From the NCBI RefSeq assembly GCF_030285665.1, contig NZ_CP127295.1, forward strand, positions 930,001 to 994,000: a DNA stretch of 64,000 nt, given 5' to 3'. The translations under genes were made by a program, and so were the position numbers. Each line of letters starts with the position of its first letter. Position 1 is the stretch's first letter. Positions 33,057 through 41,869 of the stretch are shown here, in pieces. Origin of the DNA: Amycolatopsis mongoliensis. GTDB lineage: Bacteria; Actinomycetota; Actinomycetes; Mycobacteriales; Pseudonocardiaceae. The notes beneath the pieces are model-generated. The model made no database searches. It had not been told where the DNA came from and saw only the letters and a program-made list of their open reading frames with translations.

Positions 33057-33796
33057 CGCAGCACCTCGACGCCCGCCTCGCGCAGGGCCGAGCAGGTCGG
33101 CTCGTCGGCTCCGGGGCTCGTGACGACGACGTCGAGCGCGTCCGGCCCGCAGACCCGGGCCAGCCCGGTGCCGGGGAACTTGCCGGCGTCGGCGAGCAGC
33201 ACCACCCGGTCGCCCGCGGCGACCATCGCGCGCTTGACCGGCACCTCGACGACCGTCGAGTCCATGACGTGGCCGTCGCCGCGGACGCCGCTGGTGCCGA
33301 GGAAGACGGTGTCGGCGTGCACCTGGCGCAGCGCGTCCTCGGTCAGGAATCCCACCATCGAGTGATAGCTGCGCCGGACCACGCCGCCGAGGAGGACGAG
33401 CTGCACGTCGTCGGCGTCCTTCAGCTCGGCGTAGACGGCGAGGCTGCTGGTGATCACGGTCAGCGCGCGGTCGCGCAGGTGCCGCGCCAGCCGGTGCGCG
33501 GTGGTGCCGATGTCGAGGAGCACGGTGTCGCCGTCGGCGACCAGTCCGGCCGCGCGCCGGGCGACGGCGTCCTTGTCGTCGGCCCGCTCGGCGGCCACGC
33601 GCGCGAACGGCTCGTCGTCGGCGGCCATCGCCCCGCCGTAGACGCGGGTCAGCCGGCCTTCGCGGTCGAGCTGCACCAGGTCGCGGCGCACGGTGGCCTG
33701 GCTGACGCCGAGCCGCTCGGCCAGCACGCCGACCGGCGCCGGGCCCTCCGCACGGAGAGCCCGCAGGATCAGCTCGTGGCGACGCTGGGGCAGCAT
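33053..33796 (-). CDS. DeoR-family sugar-operon repressor
   Basis: 247 residues from the ATG at 33796, where MLPQRRHELILRALRAEG begins the family. The HTH is VGVLAERLGVSQATVRRDLVQLDREGRLTRVYGGA, and DTVLLDIGTTAHRLARHL begins the sugar-phosphate-sensing domain. It is the first gene of the operon with the GH4 glycosidase and faces the PfkB kinase gene; the 8-bp-arm dyad at 33814-33842 is its likely operator. Confidence 0.93.
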   Translation of the reverse strand: MLPQRRHELILRALRAEGPAPVGVLAERLGVSQATVRRDLVQLDREGRLTRVYGGAMAADDEPFARVAAERADDKDAVARRAAGLVADGDTVLLDIGTTAHRLARHLRDRALTVITSSLAVYAELKDADDVQLVLLGGVVRRSYHSMVGFLTEDALRQVHADTVFLGTSGVRGDGHVMDSTVVEVPVKRAMVAAGDRVVLLADAGKFPGTGLARVCGPDALDVVVTSPGADEPTCSALREAGVEVLR

Positions 33797-33813
33797 GCGG
33801 GGACAATAGCAGT

Positions 33814-33842
33814 CAAACTCGCTCACCAGACGAACGAGTTTG
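33814..33842. promoter_or_regulatory. Inverted repeat, probable DeoR operator
   Basis: CAAACTCG (33814-33821) and CGAGTTTG (33835-33842) are perfect arms 13 bp apart, in the divergent gap between the DeoR and PfkB genes. Four TGCGCR hexamers follow at 33841-33887 and may be further contacts. Confidence 0.7.
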
Positions 33843-33909
33843 CGCGTCTCTTGCGCATTCTGCGCACCTGAAGCACGCTCGTGCGCATCCTCGATTCCGG
33901 GAGGCGCCC

Positions 33910-34938
33910 GTGCCGGCCGAGTCCGCACCCGACATCGATGTCTTCCTGTCCGGTCTGCTGTTCTTCGACCTGGTGTTCACCGGGCTCGAACGACCGCCGG
34001 AGCCCGGCACGGAAGTGTGGACGGGCGGCATGGGCTCGGGGCCGGGCGGCATCGCGAACTTCGCGGTGGCGCTGAGCCGCCTCGGCCTGCGGACGTCGCT
34101 GGCGGCCGCGTTCGGCACCGACGTCTACGGGCGCTACTGCTGGGATGTGCTGTCTCGGCAGGAGCACATCGACCTGTCGCGCTCGCGGCGGTTCCCGGAG
34201 TGGCACTCCCCCGTCACCGTCTCGCTGGCCTACGCCGGCGACCGGGCGATGGTCACCCACGGCCACCCGCCGCCCGTCCCGGTCGCCGAGCTGGCCGGCT
34301 CCCCGCCGCCGAGCCGCGCGACCGTCGCGCACATCGGCCTCGACACGGCCGACTGGGTCCACACCGCGCACCAGGCGGGCAGTCTCGTCTTCGCCGACGT
34401 CGGCTGGGACCCGTCGGAAGCGTGGTCGGCGGCGCTGCTCGACCAGCTGGCGTGCTGCCACGCGTTCCTGCCCAACGACGTCGAAGCGATGCGCTACACC
34501 CGCACCGACACCCCGGAAGCGGCGCTGGCCAAGCTCGCCGACCTGGTCCCGGTCGCGGTCATCACCCGCGGCGCCGCGGGCGTGCTCGCCGTCGACGGCA
34601 CCACGGGCGAGACGGCGGACATCCCGGCGCTGCCGGTGAACGTGCTCGACGCGACCGGCGCGGGCGACGTCTTCGGCGCCGGGTTCGTCGCGGCGACCCT
34701 GACGGGCTGGCCGCTGGCGGACCGGCTCCGGTTCGCGGGCCTCACGGCCGGCCTGTCGGTCCAGCACTTCGGCGGCGCGCTCGCCGCACCGGGCTGGCAC
34801 GAAATCGCCGAGTGGCACGTGCGGAACCGGCGCCCGGACTACGAGTTCCTCGAGGACGTCCTGCCCGCCGAAACGATCGCCGAGACGTCCCGCCGCGGCC
34901 CGGTGACGCTCGGCTTCGGCGACGACGGCTGGCGCTAG
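33910..34938 (+). CDS. PfkB-family carbohydrate kinase
   Basis: 342 residues from GTG. GGMGSGPGGIANFAVALSRLG is the N-terminal PfkB region and DATGAGDVFGAGF (247-259) the C-terminal signature with catalytic Asp253. Phosphorylates a sugar, sugar phosphate or nucleoside. Divergent from the DeoR-GH4 operon, so likely in the same sugar pathway. Its stop overlaps the GTG of the first YbjQ-like gene (TAGTG). Confidence 0.9.
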   Translation: MPAESAPDIDVFLSGLLFFDLVFTGLERPPEPGTEVWTGGMGSGPGGIANFAVALSRLGLRTSLAAAFGTDVYGRYCWDVLSRQEHIDLSRSRRFPEWHSPVTVSLAYAGDRAMVTHGHPPPVPVAELAGSPPPSRATVAHIGLDTADWVHTAHQAGSLVFADVGWDPSEAWSAALLDQLACCHAFLPNDVEAMRYTRTDTPEAALAKLADLVPVAVITRGAAGVLAVDGTTGETADIPALPVNVLDATGAGDVFGAGFVAATLTGWPLADRLRFAGLTAGLSVQHFGGALAAPGWHEIAEWHVRNRRPDYEFLEDVLPAETIAETSRRGPVTLGFGDDGWR

Positions 34939-35660
34939 TGCACCCGCGCGCCGGCCGCTACACGGCGTCGGGGCTGCGGACGTCGCTGCTGTCGGTGCCG
35001 GGCGTGGTCGGCGCCGAAGCGGTGGGGCTGCGGCCGATCGGCGAGGTGATGGGCTGCGTGGTCGAGCACGCCGACGACCTGGCCGCGAGCATGCGGCGCG
35101 GTTACGCGACGGCGCTGGACCGGCTGCGCGCGGAGGCGTCGGCGCTGGGCGCGGACGGCGTGCTGGCGATCGGCTGCACGGTGACCCGGGTGAGCGCGAC
35201 GGTCCGCGAGTTCGTCGTCCTGGGCACGGCGGTGCGTGCTTCCCGCGGGAAGCGGCCGCCGCAGCCGTTCACGACCGGGCTGCCGGGTCCGGACGTGGCG
35301 AAGCTGATGCTGGCGGGCTGGGTCCCGGTGACGCTGGCGATCGGCATCGACGACGGGACGGCGTACGACCTCGCCATGACGGGCCGGCCGGGCGAGGAAG
35401 CCACGGTGCCGACGGAGCTGGTGACGCGGGTCCGGGCGGCGGCGCGAGCGGAGTTCCTGGCGTCGGTGCACCGGTCGGGCGCGGACGGCGGCCTGGTGAC
35501 GTCGACGACGTTGCGGGCGTGGGCACTGGGCCACACGGGAGCCGCGGCGGTGGCGAGCGTGTTCGGCACGGCGGTGGCCCGGTTCGGTGCGGGTCCCGTG
35601 CCGACGGCGTCGCTCCCGGTCCTGCCGCTGGACGGGAACCCACCGGGGGTGGGGCGCTGA
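34938..35660 (+). CDS. Double YbjQ-like (heavy-metal-binding fold) protein A
   Basis: 240 residues made of two YbjQ/UPF0145 modules: repeat 1 about 5-105 (RLRAEASALGADGVLAI, VVLGTAVRA) and repeat 2 about 110-225 (FTTGLPGPDVAKLMLAGWVPVTLAIG, SGADGGLV, FGTAVARF). Translationally coupled to the PfkB gene by a 1-bp overlap. Clearly homologous to the next two double-module proteins. Function of the family is unknown; the gap 35661-35910 that follows shows no gene. Confidence 0.78.
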   Translation: MHPRAGRYTASGLRTSLLSVPGVVGAEAVGLRPIGEVMGCVVEHADDLAASMRRGYATALDRLRAEASALGADGVLAIGCTVTRVSATVREFVVLGTAVRASRGKRPPQPFTTGLPGPDVAKLMLAGWVPVTLAIGIDDGTAYDLAMTGRPGEEATVPTELVTRVRAAARAEFLASVHRSGADGGLVTSTTLRAWALGHTGAAAVASVFGTAVARFGAGPVPTASLPVLPLDGNPPGVGR

Positions 35661-35910
35661 CGGCCGCGCCCCGAGGCTTCGCACGCCATCGCGGCGACCC
35701 GCGCCAGTGCACGGCCGGCCACCGCCCTCCCGGCCCACCGCCGGCACCCTGCATCTCCCGCCCGCGCCACTGCGCCGCGTCCCTTTCCGCGGTCTCGCGC
35801 CACCTGCGACCGGACCTTCCGGACATACCCGTTGATCGCTCCGCGCGCGCCGTCCGCCCGCGCGGATCCGTGCCACGATGGAAGCGAGACCGGTCGAAGG
35901 AGGTCAGCCA

Positions 35911-36708
35911 GTGCCCGAGTGGGACGGTCGTGGCCTGCCGCCCGTCGCGCGGGCCCGCGTCGAGCGCTACGCCGCGTCCGGGCTGAAGACGTCCTTGCTC
36001 AGCGTGCCCGGCGCCGTCGGCGCCGAAGTGGCCGGCTTCACCCCCATCGGCGAGGTCATGGGCTGCGTCGTGCAGCAGGTCGGCTGGACCGGGCCGGGCT
36101 CGTGGGCCGCCGACCAGGTCAAGCTGCTCTCCGGGATGCTGCGCCAGGGCTACGCGACCGCGCTCGACCGGCTCGGGCAGGAGGCGACCGCGCTCGGCGC
36201 CGACGGTGTCCTCGGCATCACGGTCACGATCACCGCGCTCGACGACGTGATGCAGGAGTTCACCGCCCTCGGCACGGCGGTCCGCGCCGAAACCGGCCGG
36301 CGGCCGCGGCGGCTGTTCACCACCGACCTGCCGGGCCAGGACGTCGGCAAGCTGATGCAGGCCGGCTGGGTGCCGGCGCGGATGGCGGTCGGCGTCGCCG
36401 GCCGTGCCCTGTTCGACTACACCATGCAGTACCAGATCAACCCGCTGGCCGGGAACACCGAAGTCGACGCGCCGACGAAGGTCGTCACCGAAGTCCGTGC
36501 CGCGGCGCGGGCGGAGTTCGCCCGCGCGATCCGCGACTGCGGCGCCGACGGCGGCATCGTCTCGGGCATGACGCTGCGGATGTGGCCGGTGCAGCAGATC
36601 GCGGCGGCCGGCATCGCGACCGTCACCGGCACCGCGATCGCCCGGTTCCACGAAGGCCCCGCCGCGCCGACCAGCGCGCTCAAGATCCTGCCCTTGAACC
36701 GTTCCTGA
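35911..36708 (+). CDS. Double YbjQ-like protein B
   Basis: 265 residues from GTG 35911, preceded by AAGGAGG. Repeat 1 (about 15-130) has SGLKTSLLSVPGAVGAEVAGFTPIG-type sequence, then RLGQEATALGADGVLGI and ALGTAVRAE; repeat 2 (about 135-250) starts FTTDLPGQDVGKLMQAGWVPA and ends TGTAIARF. Closest to protein A. First gene of a tight three-gene operon (9 bp to the next start). No membrane segment or signal. Confidence 0.8.
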   Translation: MPEWDGRGLPPVARARVERYAASGLKTSLLSVPGAVGAEVAGFTPIGEVMGCVVQQVGWTGPGSWAADQVKLLSGMLRQGYATALDRLGQEATALGADGVLGITVTITALDDVMQEFTALGTAVRAETGRRPRRLFTTDLPGQDVGKLMQAGWVPARMAVGVAGRALFDYTMQYQINPLAGNTEVDAPTKVVTEVRAAARAEFARAIRDCGADGGIVSGMTLRMWPVQQIAAAGIATVTGTAIARFHEGPAAPTSALKILPLNRS

Positions 36709-36717
36709 GGAGGCTTC

Positions 36718-37536
36718 GTGACCACCGCGGATCCCGCCGCGCAGCACATCCCCGAGGATGCGATGCGCCGGCTCGCCGAGATGCGACCTGGCCAGAAGAC
36801 CAGCCTGTTCACGTCCGACCTGAGCGTCAACGAGTTCCTCCTCGTGCGCGAAGCCGGGTTCCGGCCGCTCGGGCTCGTGCTCGGCTCGAGCATCTACCAC
36901 GTCGGGTTCCAGATGGGACGGTGGAGCAAGAACCAGGAGATGGACCGGCTTTCGCAGGCGATGTACCACGCCCGCGAGCTCGCGATGTCCCGGATGGAGG
37001 CGGAGGCGGACGTCCTCGGCGCCGACGGCATCGTCGCGGTCCGCCTGGAGATCGAGTTCAAGGAGTTCGGCAGCGACCTCGCCGAGTTCATCGCCATCGG
37101 CACCGCGGTCAAGGCCGACGAACCCGGCGAATGGCGCAACAACACCGGGAAGCCGTTCACCTCGGACCTGTCCGGGCAGGACTTCTGGACGCTGGTGCAG
37201 GCCGGTTACGCGCCGCTGGGCATGGTGATGGGCACCTGCGTCTACCACATCGCGCACCAGCGGTTCCGGCAGATGATGGGCAACATCGGCCAGAACGTGG
37301 AGATCCCGCAGTACACGGAGGCGTTGTACGACGCGCGCGAGCTCGCGATGTCGCGGATGCAGACGGAAGCCGAGCAGCTGGAGGCGGAGGGCATCGTCGG
37401 GGTGCAGCTGCTGTCGCTGCCGCACCGGTGGGGCGGTCACACGACCGAGTTCTTCGCGATCGGCACGGCGGTGAAGCCGTTGCGCGCCGACCACCACATC
37501 GCCAAGCCGCAGCTCGTGCTGCCCCTGACCGACTGA
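36718..37536 (+). CDS. Double YbjQ-like protein C
   Basis: 272 residues from GTG. Two repeats start FTSDLSVNEFLLVREAGFRPLGLVLG (in two parts) and FTSDLSGQDFWTLVQAGYAPLG; each contains ARELAMSRM with a following Ala/Glu-rich helix and ends IGTAVKA or IGTAVKP. SSIYHVGFQ and TCVYHIAHQ carry paired His. More diverged from A and B than they are from each other. Stop overlaps the next ATG (TGATG). Confidence 0.8.
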   Translation: MTTADPAAQHIPEDAMRRLAEMRPGQKTSLFTSDLSVNEFLLVREAGFRPLGLVLGSSIYHVGFQMGRWSKNQEMDRLSQAMYHARELAMSRMEAEADVLGADGIVAVRLEIEFKEFGSDLAEFIAIGTAVKADEPGEWRNNTGKPFTSDLSGQDFWTLVQAGYAPLGMVMGTCVYHIAHQRFRQMMGNIGQNVEIPQYTEALYDARELAMSRMQTEAEQLEAEGIVGVQLLSLPHRWGGHTTEFFAIGTAVKPLRADHHIAKPQLVLPLTD

Positions 37537-37934
37537 TGGGCGAGCTGGACTTCCACCTGCTGGTGGCGGCACTGCGCACGGACCGCGCCGATGTCGAGTC
37601 CTACCACCGGGTCCTGTCCGAAACGCTGGGCGACGCGTTGCCGGCGGGCATGGTCGAGGTGTCCCGGCGGCGCACGTTCGCCGACCGCGTCGCGGGCCGC
37701 GACGGCCAGGCGATCGCGGTGCGGGTGACCACCCCGGACCGGGTACTGGTGCTGAGCGCGGGCGAGCACGGCGGGGTCGCCGCGGAGATCCACCAGGTCG
37801 TTCGCGGGGTGGTGATCAGCCGCAAGCAGGCCGCCGTCGACGACTGGCTCACGGCGCTGGCCCGGGAGTTGACGACGCTGGCCGAGAAGGACGCGAGAGC
37901 GCGGGATGCGCTCTCGCGTCTCCTCGGCGGCTAG
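37536..37934 (+). CDS. Small cytosolic protein of unknown function, YbjQ operon partner
   Basis: 132 residues, ATG overlapping the protein C stop. Predicted alpha/beta with a C-terminal helix rich in charged residues (ARELTTLAEKDARARDALSRLL). No known motif. Its coupling to B and C suggests it works with them. It ends 4 bp inside the truncated dehydrogenase remnant on the other strand. Confidence 0.68.
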   Translation: MGELDFHLLVAALRTDRADVESYHRVLSETLGDALPAGMVEVSRRRTFADRVAGRDGQAIAVRVTTPDRVLVLSAGEHGGVAAEIHQVVRGVVISRKQAAVDDWLTALARELTTLAEKDARARDALSRLLGG

Positions 37935-38626
37935 CCCACCGTCACCCGCAGGATCTTGTTGTGGCTGTTGTGCGGCGTGCTGTCCTTGTCGCCGTCCACA
38001 CTGGTCGCCAGCCACATCCGGCCGTCCGGCGCCGGCTCGACCGTGCGGAGCCTGCCGTACGTCCCGTCGAAGAACGTCCGGAAGTTCGTCAGCGAGCTGC
38101 TGCTGATCACCGCGCGGTAGAGCCGCGTGCCGCGCTGGCAAGCCACGTGCAGCGCGTCGTGGATGATCGTGATCCCGCTGCACGAACCCTGTGCCACCGG
38201 ATACGTCTTCTTCGGTGCGATGAACCCGGCGGTGCCGCACGAACCCGACGTCCCCTCGCACGACGGCCAGCCGCAGTTGCCGCCCTTCACGATCAGGTTC
38301 GTCTCGTCCATGATGCTGTTGCCGAACTCCTGCTCCCACAGCCGGCCCCGGCCATCGAACGCCAGGCCCTGGACGTTCCGGTGCCCGTAGCTCCACACCG
38401 CGTTGTGGAACGGGTTGTCCGCGGGGATCGAGCCGTCCGCGTTGATGCGCAGCACCTTTCCGTTGGGGCTGCCGGTGTTCGACGCGTTGTCGCCGTTCTG
38501 CGCGTCACCCGTGCCGGCGAACAGGTACCGGCCGTCCGGGCTGAACCGCAGCCGGCCGCCGTTGTGGAACTTGTTGCGCGCGATGCCCGTCAGCAGGATC
38601 TGCTCGGTGCTCGTGGTCAGCGACAA
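37931..38626 (-). pseudogene. N-terminally truncated glucose/sorbosone dehydrogenase-like gene
   Basis: About 231 residues matching only the C-terminal part of PQQ-dependent aldose dehydrogenase-like beta-propellers (HNGGRLRFSPDGRYLFAGTGDA, RNVQGLAFDGRGRLWEQEFG, ETNLIVKGGNCGWPSC). Full proteins have roughly 350-400 residues and a signal peptide; here the first blades and export signal are missing. The frame stays open for a few codons (GLKSLSLTT...) and then runs into the end of the neighbouring hydrolase gene, so the 5' part was lost by deletion. A TTG at 38626 is the first possible start. Confidence 0.72.
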
Positions 38627-38631
38627 CGACT

Positions 38632-39483
38632 TCAGCCCACCACCCGGCCCAGGAACCCGCGGACGCGGCCGGCGATGACGGCCAAGTGCGTTTCGAGCGC
38701 GAAGTGGCCCGAGTCGAGCAGGTGGATCTCGGCGTCGGGCAGGTCGCGGGCGTAGGCGCGGGCGCCGTCGGCGACGAAGATTTCGTCGTTGCCTCCCCAG
38801 ACGGCCAGCAGCGGTACCCGGCTGGTCCGGAAGTACTCGTGGAACTTCGGGTACAGGTCGATGTTGTGGTGGTAGTCCGCGAGCAGCGCCATCTGGATTT
38901 CGGCGCCGCCGGGCCGGTCGAGCAGGGCCTGGTCGTGGACCCAGACGTCCGGGCTGACCAGCTCCGGGTCGGGCGCGCCGTCGAGGTACTGCGCCTGGGT
39001 GGCTTCGAGGCTGACCATGCCGCGCAGGTCCTCCTCGGTCAGCGTGCCGGCCGCTAGCTTCTGCGGCAGCCCGGCGCCCAAGCCGTCGACGTAGGCGTTG
39101 CCGTTCTGCGTGACGATCGCGGTGACCCGCTCCGGGTTCCCGGCCGCGATGCGCAGGCCGACCGGGGCACCGAAGTCCTGGATGTAGAGCGCGAAGCGGT
39201 CCAGGCCGATCTGGTCGAGCAGGCCGAGGGTGAGCTCGGCGAGGGCGTCGAAGGTGTAGGTGAACTCGTCGACCGACGGCGCGTCGGACGCGCCCGCACC
39301 CAGGTAGTCGGGCGCGACGACGTGGTAGCGGTCGGCCAGCGCCGGGATGAGGTGCCGGTACATGTGCGAGCTCGTCGGAAACCCGTGCAGCAGCACGATC
39401 GTGGGCGCGTCGGCGGGCCCGGCCTCCCGGTAGAACAGCCGGCGCCCGGCGACGGTGGCAAAGCGGTGGTACACGGCGACCAT
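38632..39483 (-). CDS. Haloalkane dehalogenase-like alpha/beta hydrolase
   Basis: 283 residues. LLHGFPTSSHMYRHLIP is the oxyanion region, YIQDFGAPVG carries an Asp nucleophile as in dehalogenases and epoxide hydrolases (not Ser), WGGNDEIF an acid candidate and DSGHFALETH the His. AGAGASD-type loop present. It is divergent from a CGNR regulator across a 75-bp gap with a perfect 9-bp dyad. Confidence 0.88.
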   Translation of the reverse strand: MVAVYHRFATVAGRRLFYREAGPADAPTIVLLHGFPTSSHMYRHLIPALADRYHVVAPDYLGAGASDAPSVDEFTYTFDALAELTLGLLDQIGLDRFALYIQDFGAPVGLRIAAGNPERVTAIVTQNGNAYVDGLGAGLPQKLAAGTLTEEDLRGMVSLEATQAQYLDGAPDPELVSPDVWVHDQALLDRPGGAEIQMALLADYHHNIDLYPKFHEYFRTSRVPLLAVWGGNDEIFVADGARAYARDLPDAEIHLLDSGHFALETHLAVIAGRVRGFLGRVVG

Positions 39484-39500
39484 CGGTCTCTCCTCACGTC

Positions 39501-39528
39501 TCATGGATACTTGCTCATTTATCCATGA
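39501..39528. promoter_or_regulatory. Perfect dyad, operator candidate for the CGNR regulator
   Basis: TCATGGATA (39501-39509) and TATCCATGA (39520-39528) are perfect 9-bp arms with a 10-bp spacer between the divergent hydrolase and CGNR genes, so one bound protein could control both. Confidence 0.72.
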
Positions 39529-39558
39529 GAGAATGGAGGCTGTCAACGAGCCGGGAGA

Positions 39559-40161
39559 ATGAAGGACGAGTTTCGGGAGGCGAACGTGGTCACTGCGGCA
39601 CCCGGCGAGGAACGCTCGCCCGCACTGGCGCTGGTCAACACCCGCCGGCTCGGCGCGGGCGGCGAGATCGACGACCTGGCCGAGCCACCCGCCACCGCCG
39701 AGTGGCTGCGCCGGCACGAGCTCCCGGCCGCCTCGTTCGGCGCGGACGACCTGCGCCGCGTCACGGACCTCCGCGCGGCCGTCCGCGAACTGCTGGCCGC
39801 ACTGGCGGAGAACCGCGCCCCGGACCCGGCCGCGGTGGAGACGGTGAACGCGGCCGCCCGCTCCGACGCTGCCGCACCCCAGCTCACGTGGCCGTCGGGG
39901 CCACGCCGCGAGTGGCGCAGCACCAGCCCGGGCAGCGTGGAGGAGGCCTTGGCAGCACTGGCCCGCGACGCGATCGACGTGGTCACCGGCGACCTCGCCC
40001 ACCTGGTGCGCCCTTGCGAGGCCCACGGCTGCGTGCGGTTCTTCTTCCGCGAGCACGCCCGCCGCCGCTGGTGCTCGACAACCTGCGGCGACCGAGTGCG
40101 CGCGGCCCGGCACCAGCGGCTGGTGGTCGAGCAACGGGAATCGTCCCGGGGCGCGGGCTGA
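39559..40161 (+). CDS. CGNR zinc-finger / ABATE-domain regulator
   Basis: 200 residues. The N-terminal stress-induced ABATE domain (about 15-140, ALALVNTRRLGAGGEIDDL) is followed by the zinc finger CEAHGCVRFFFREHARRRWC and CGDR, the CGNR motif with Asp for Asn. Such proteins act as ligand-responsive DNA-binding regulators. ATG 39559 has a GGGAGA ribosome site. Confidence 0.88.
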   Translation: MKDEFREANVVTAAPGEERSPALALVNTRRLGAGGEIDDLAEPPATAEWLRRHELPAASFGADDLRRVTDLRAAVRELLAALAENRAPDPAAVETVNAAARSDAAAPQLTWPSGPRREWRSTSPGSVEEALAALARDAIDVVTGDLAHLVRPCEAHGCVRFFFREHARRRWCSTTCGDRVRAARHQRLVVEQRESSRGAG

Positions 40162-40180
40162 GGTCGGTTCGCCTGGCGCA

Positions 40181-40196
40181 CCCGGCTTCGGCCGGG
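40181..40196. terminator. UUCG-loop hairpin between convergent genes
   Basis: CCCGGC-TTCG-GCCGGG folds into a 6-bp stem with an extra-stable UUCG tetraloop, 20 bp after the CGNR stop and before the end of the convergent SDR gene. Confidence 0.6.
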
Positions 40197-40288
40197 CCGG
40201 GTTCAGCCAGGCCGGGCAGGCCTGACCGAGCTGGGCCGCCCGAACCGGCCTGGCGCCGGACTGGTCCCTTACCAGCGCCTCGGTCGGC

Positions 40289-41125
40289 TCACTCCGTGGC
40301 GAACACCGCCGATCGGCTCACCTCGGCCCACTCCTCCACCTCGGCTCCACGCGCACGATCCGACCGCCGGACCGCCTCGACCGCGTCCGCGCCGAGCAGC
40401 AGGCGCAGTGGCGGCGCGTCCAACCGGACCACGTCGGCGAGGATGCGGGCTCCCCGGGCCGGGTCGCCCGCCTGCTTGCCGTCGGTCGCGTCGCGGAGGC
40501 GGTGCATCTCCCCCACCGAGGCGTCGTACTCCGGGCGGACCGGTGCGCGCTCCATCGAGACGCCCTGCCAGTCCGTGCGGAACGCGCCCGGCTCGACGAT
40601 CGTGACCTTGACGCCGAACGGCTTCACCTCCGCGTTGAGCACCTCGGAAAACCCCTCCACCGCGAACTTCGCCGCCTGGTAGGCACCCAGGCCCGGCGAC
40701 CCGCCGACCCGGCCGCCGACCGACGAGAACTGCAGGAAGTGGCCCGAGCCCTGCTCGCGGAACACCGGCAGCGCCGCGCGCGTGACGTTGACGACGCCGA
40801 AGAAGTTGGCCTCCACCTGCGCCCGGAAGTCGTCCTCCGCCATGTCCTCGATCGGTGCGCTGTTCGCGTAACCGGCGTTGTTGGCCACGACGTCGAGCCC
40901 GCCGAACTCGCGCACCGCGAAGGCCACGGCCTCCCGCGCGGCCGCGGGGTCGGTCACATCCAGCGCGAACACGCGGACCTGGTCACCGTGCTCGGCCACC
41001 AGATCCTTCAGCTGTTCCGGCCGGCGCGCGGTGGCGACCACCCGGTCGCCGTCCTCGAGCGCGACCCTGGCCAGCTCCCGCCCGAAGCCACGGGAGCTGC
41101 CGGTGATCAGCCAAGTCCTGCTCAT
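40289..41125 (-). CDS. Classical short-chain dehydrogenase/reductase
   Basis: 278 residues. ITGSSRGFGRELARVALEDG is the TGxxxGxG cofactor loop, NNAGYANSAP the NNAG motif, Ser in FSSVGGR and YQAAK the catalytic residues. Cofactor preference NADP is suggested by ARR after strand 2. Divergent from a TetR gene with two palindromic operators, so it is probably induced by the TetR ligand. Confidence 0.92.
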   Translation of the reverse strand: MSRTWLITGSSRGFGRELARVALEDGDRVVATARRPEQLKDLVAEHGDQVRVFALDVTDPAAAREAVAFAVREFGGLDVVANNAGYANSAPIEDMAEDDFRAQVEANFFGVVNVTRAALPVFREQGSGHFLQFSSVGGRVGGSPGLGAYQAAKFAVEGFSEVLNAEVKPFGVKVTIVEPGAFRTDWQGVSMERAPVRPEYDASVGEMHRLRDATDGKQAGDPARGARILADVVRLDAPPLRLLLGADAVEAVRRSDRARGAEVEEWAEVSRSAVFATE

Positions 41126-41156
41126 GATGCCCTCTCCTCGCTCCTCCGCACCGGCT

Positions 41157-41221
41157 AACCAACCGGTTGGTTGCTTCCAGGAAACACCGGCGGGCCGAGT
41201 TTGTCAACCAACCAGTTAGTT
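41157..41221. promoter_or_regulatory. Two TetR operators, AACCAACCGGTTGGTT type
   Basis: AACCAACCGGTTGGTT (41157-41172) is a perfect 16-bp palindrome; AACCAACCAGTTAGTT (41206-41221) is a near copy 49 bp away. They flank the divergent SDR/TetR promoters, with the second just 15 bp before the TetR start. A pair of this quality implies autorepression and repression of the SDR. Confidence 0.88.
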
Positions 41222-41236
41222 GCTAAAGTGGCCGAC

Positions 41237-41797
41237 ATGAGAGATGCCGCGGAGACGAAGCGGCGACTGCTCGCCGCCGCCACGGAGGAGTTCGCGGAAC
41301 GGGGCATCGCAGGCGCCCGCGTGGACCGGATCGCGGACACCGCCGGATGCAACAAGGCGATGCTCTACAAGTACTTCGGCAACAAGGACAGGCTGTTCGA
41401 CACGGTGTTCGGCGAGTCGGTCGGCAACTTCGTCATCGACGTCCCGGTCGACGCCGACGACCTGCCGGGCTACGCCGGGAAACTCTTCGACCGGTACGAA
41501 GAGCGACCGGAGACGCTGCGGCTGGCGGTCTGGCACCGGCTGGAGCGGCCCGAAGGCAAGTGGGTCACCGAAATCGTGCTGGCCAACGAAATCCGGCTCG
41601 CCACCCTGCAGCGAGCACAAGACGAAGGGAGACTGTCCAAGCACTACACACCCTTGGAACTGCTGGTGCTGATCCAGTCGATTTCGACGGCGTGGGCGAC
41701 GACCAATTCGGAGCTCGGCGTGCGCACCACCATCCCCAGCGCGCAACGGCGGCGGCTCGTGGTCGACGCGGTCCGGCGGCTGATCGCGGAACACTGA
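41237..41797 (+). CDS. TetR-family repressor
   Basis: 186 residues from ATG 41237. The HTH spans about 8-55 (GARVDRIADTAGCNKAMLYKYFGNKDRLF), followed by a TetR_C helical domain. The start is 15 bp downstream of one of two 16-bp palindromes, which marks it as an autoregulator of this divergent pair. Confidence 0.93.
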   Translation: MRDAAETKRRLLAAATEEFAERGIAGARVDRIADTAGCNKAMLYKYFGNKDRLFDTVFGESVGNFVIDVPVDADDLPGYAGKLFDRYEERPETLRLAVWHRLERPEGKWVTEIVLANEIRLATLQRAQDEGRLSKHYTPLELLVLIQSISTAWATTNSELGVRTTIPSAQRRRLVVDAVRRLIAEH

Positions 41798-41869
41798 CGA
41801 GCGGTACGCGAACACCCCGGGCACGGGTAGCGTGTGCTCCGCCGAGCCGGGCCGACGGAAGGACGCGCG

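Noticed and set aside
40162..40288. Possible short gene in the gap after the CGNR regulator
   Set aside because: Only low-complexity Pro/Gly/Arg frames and a UUCG hairpin are present.
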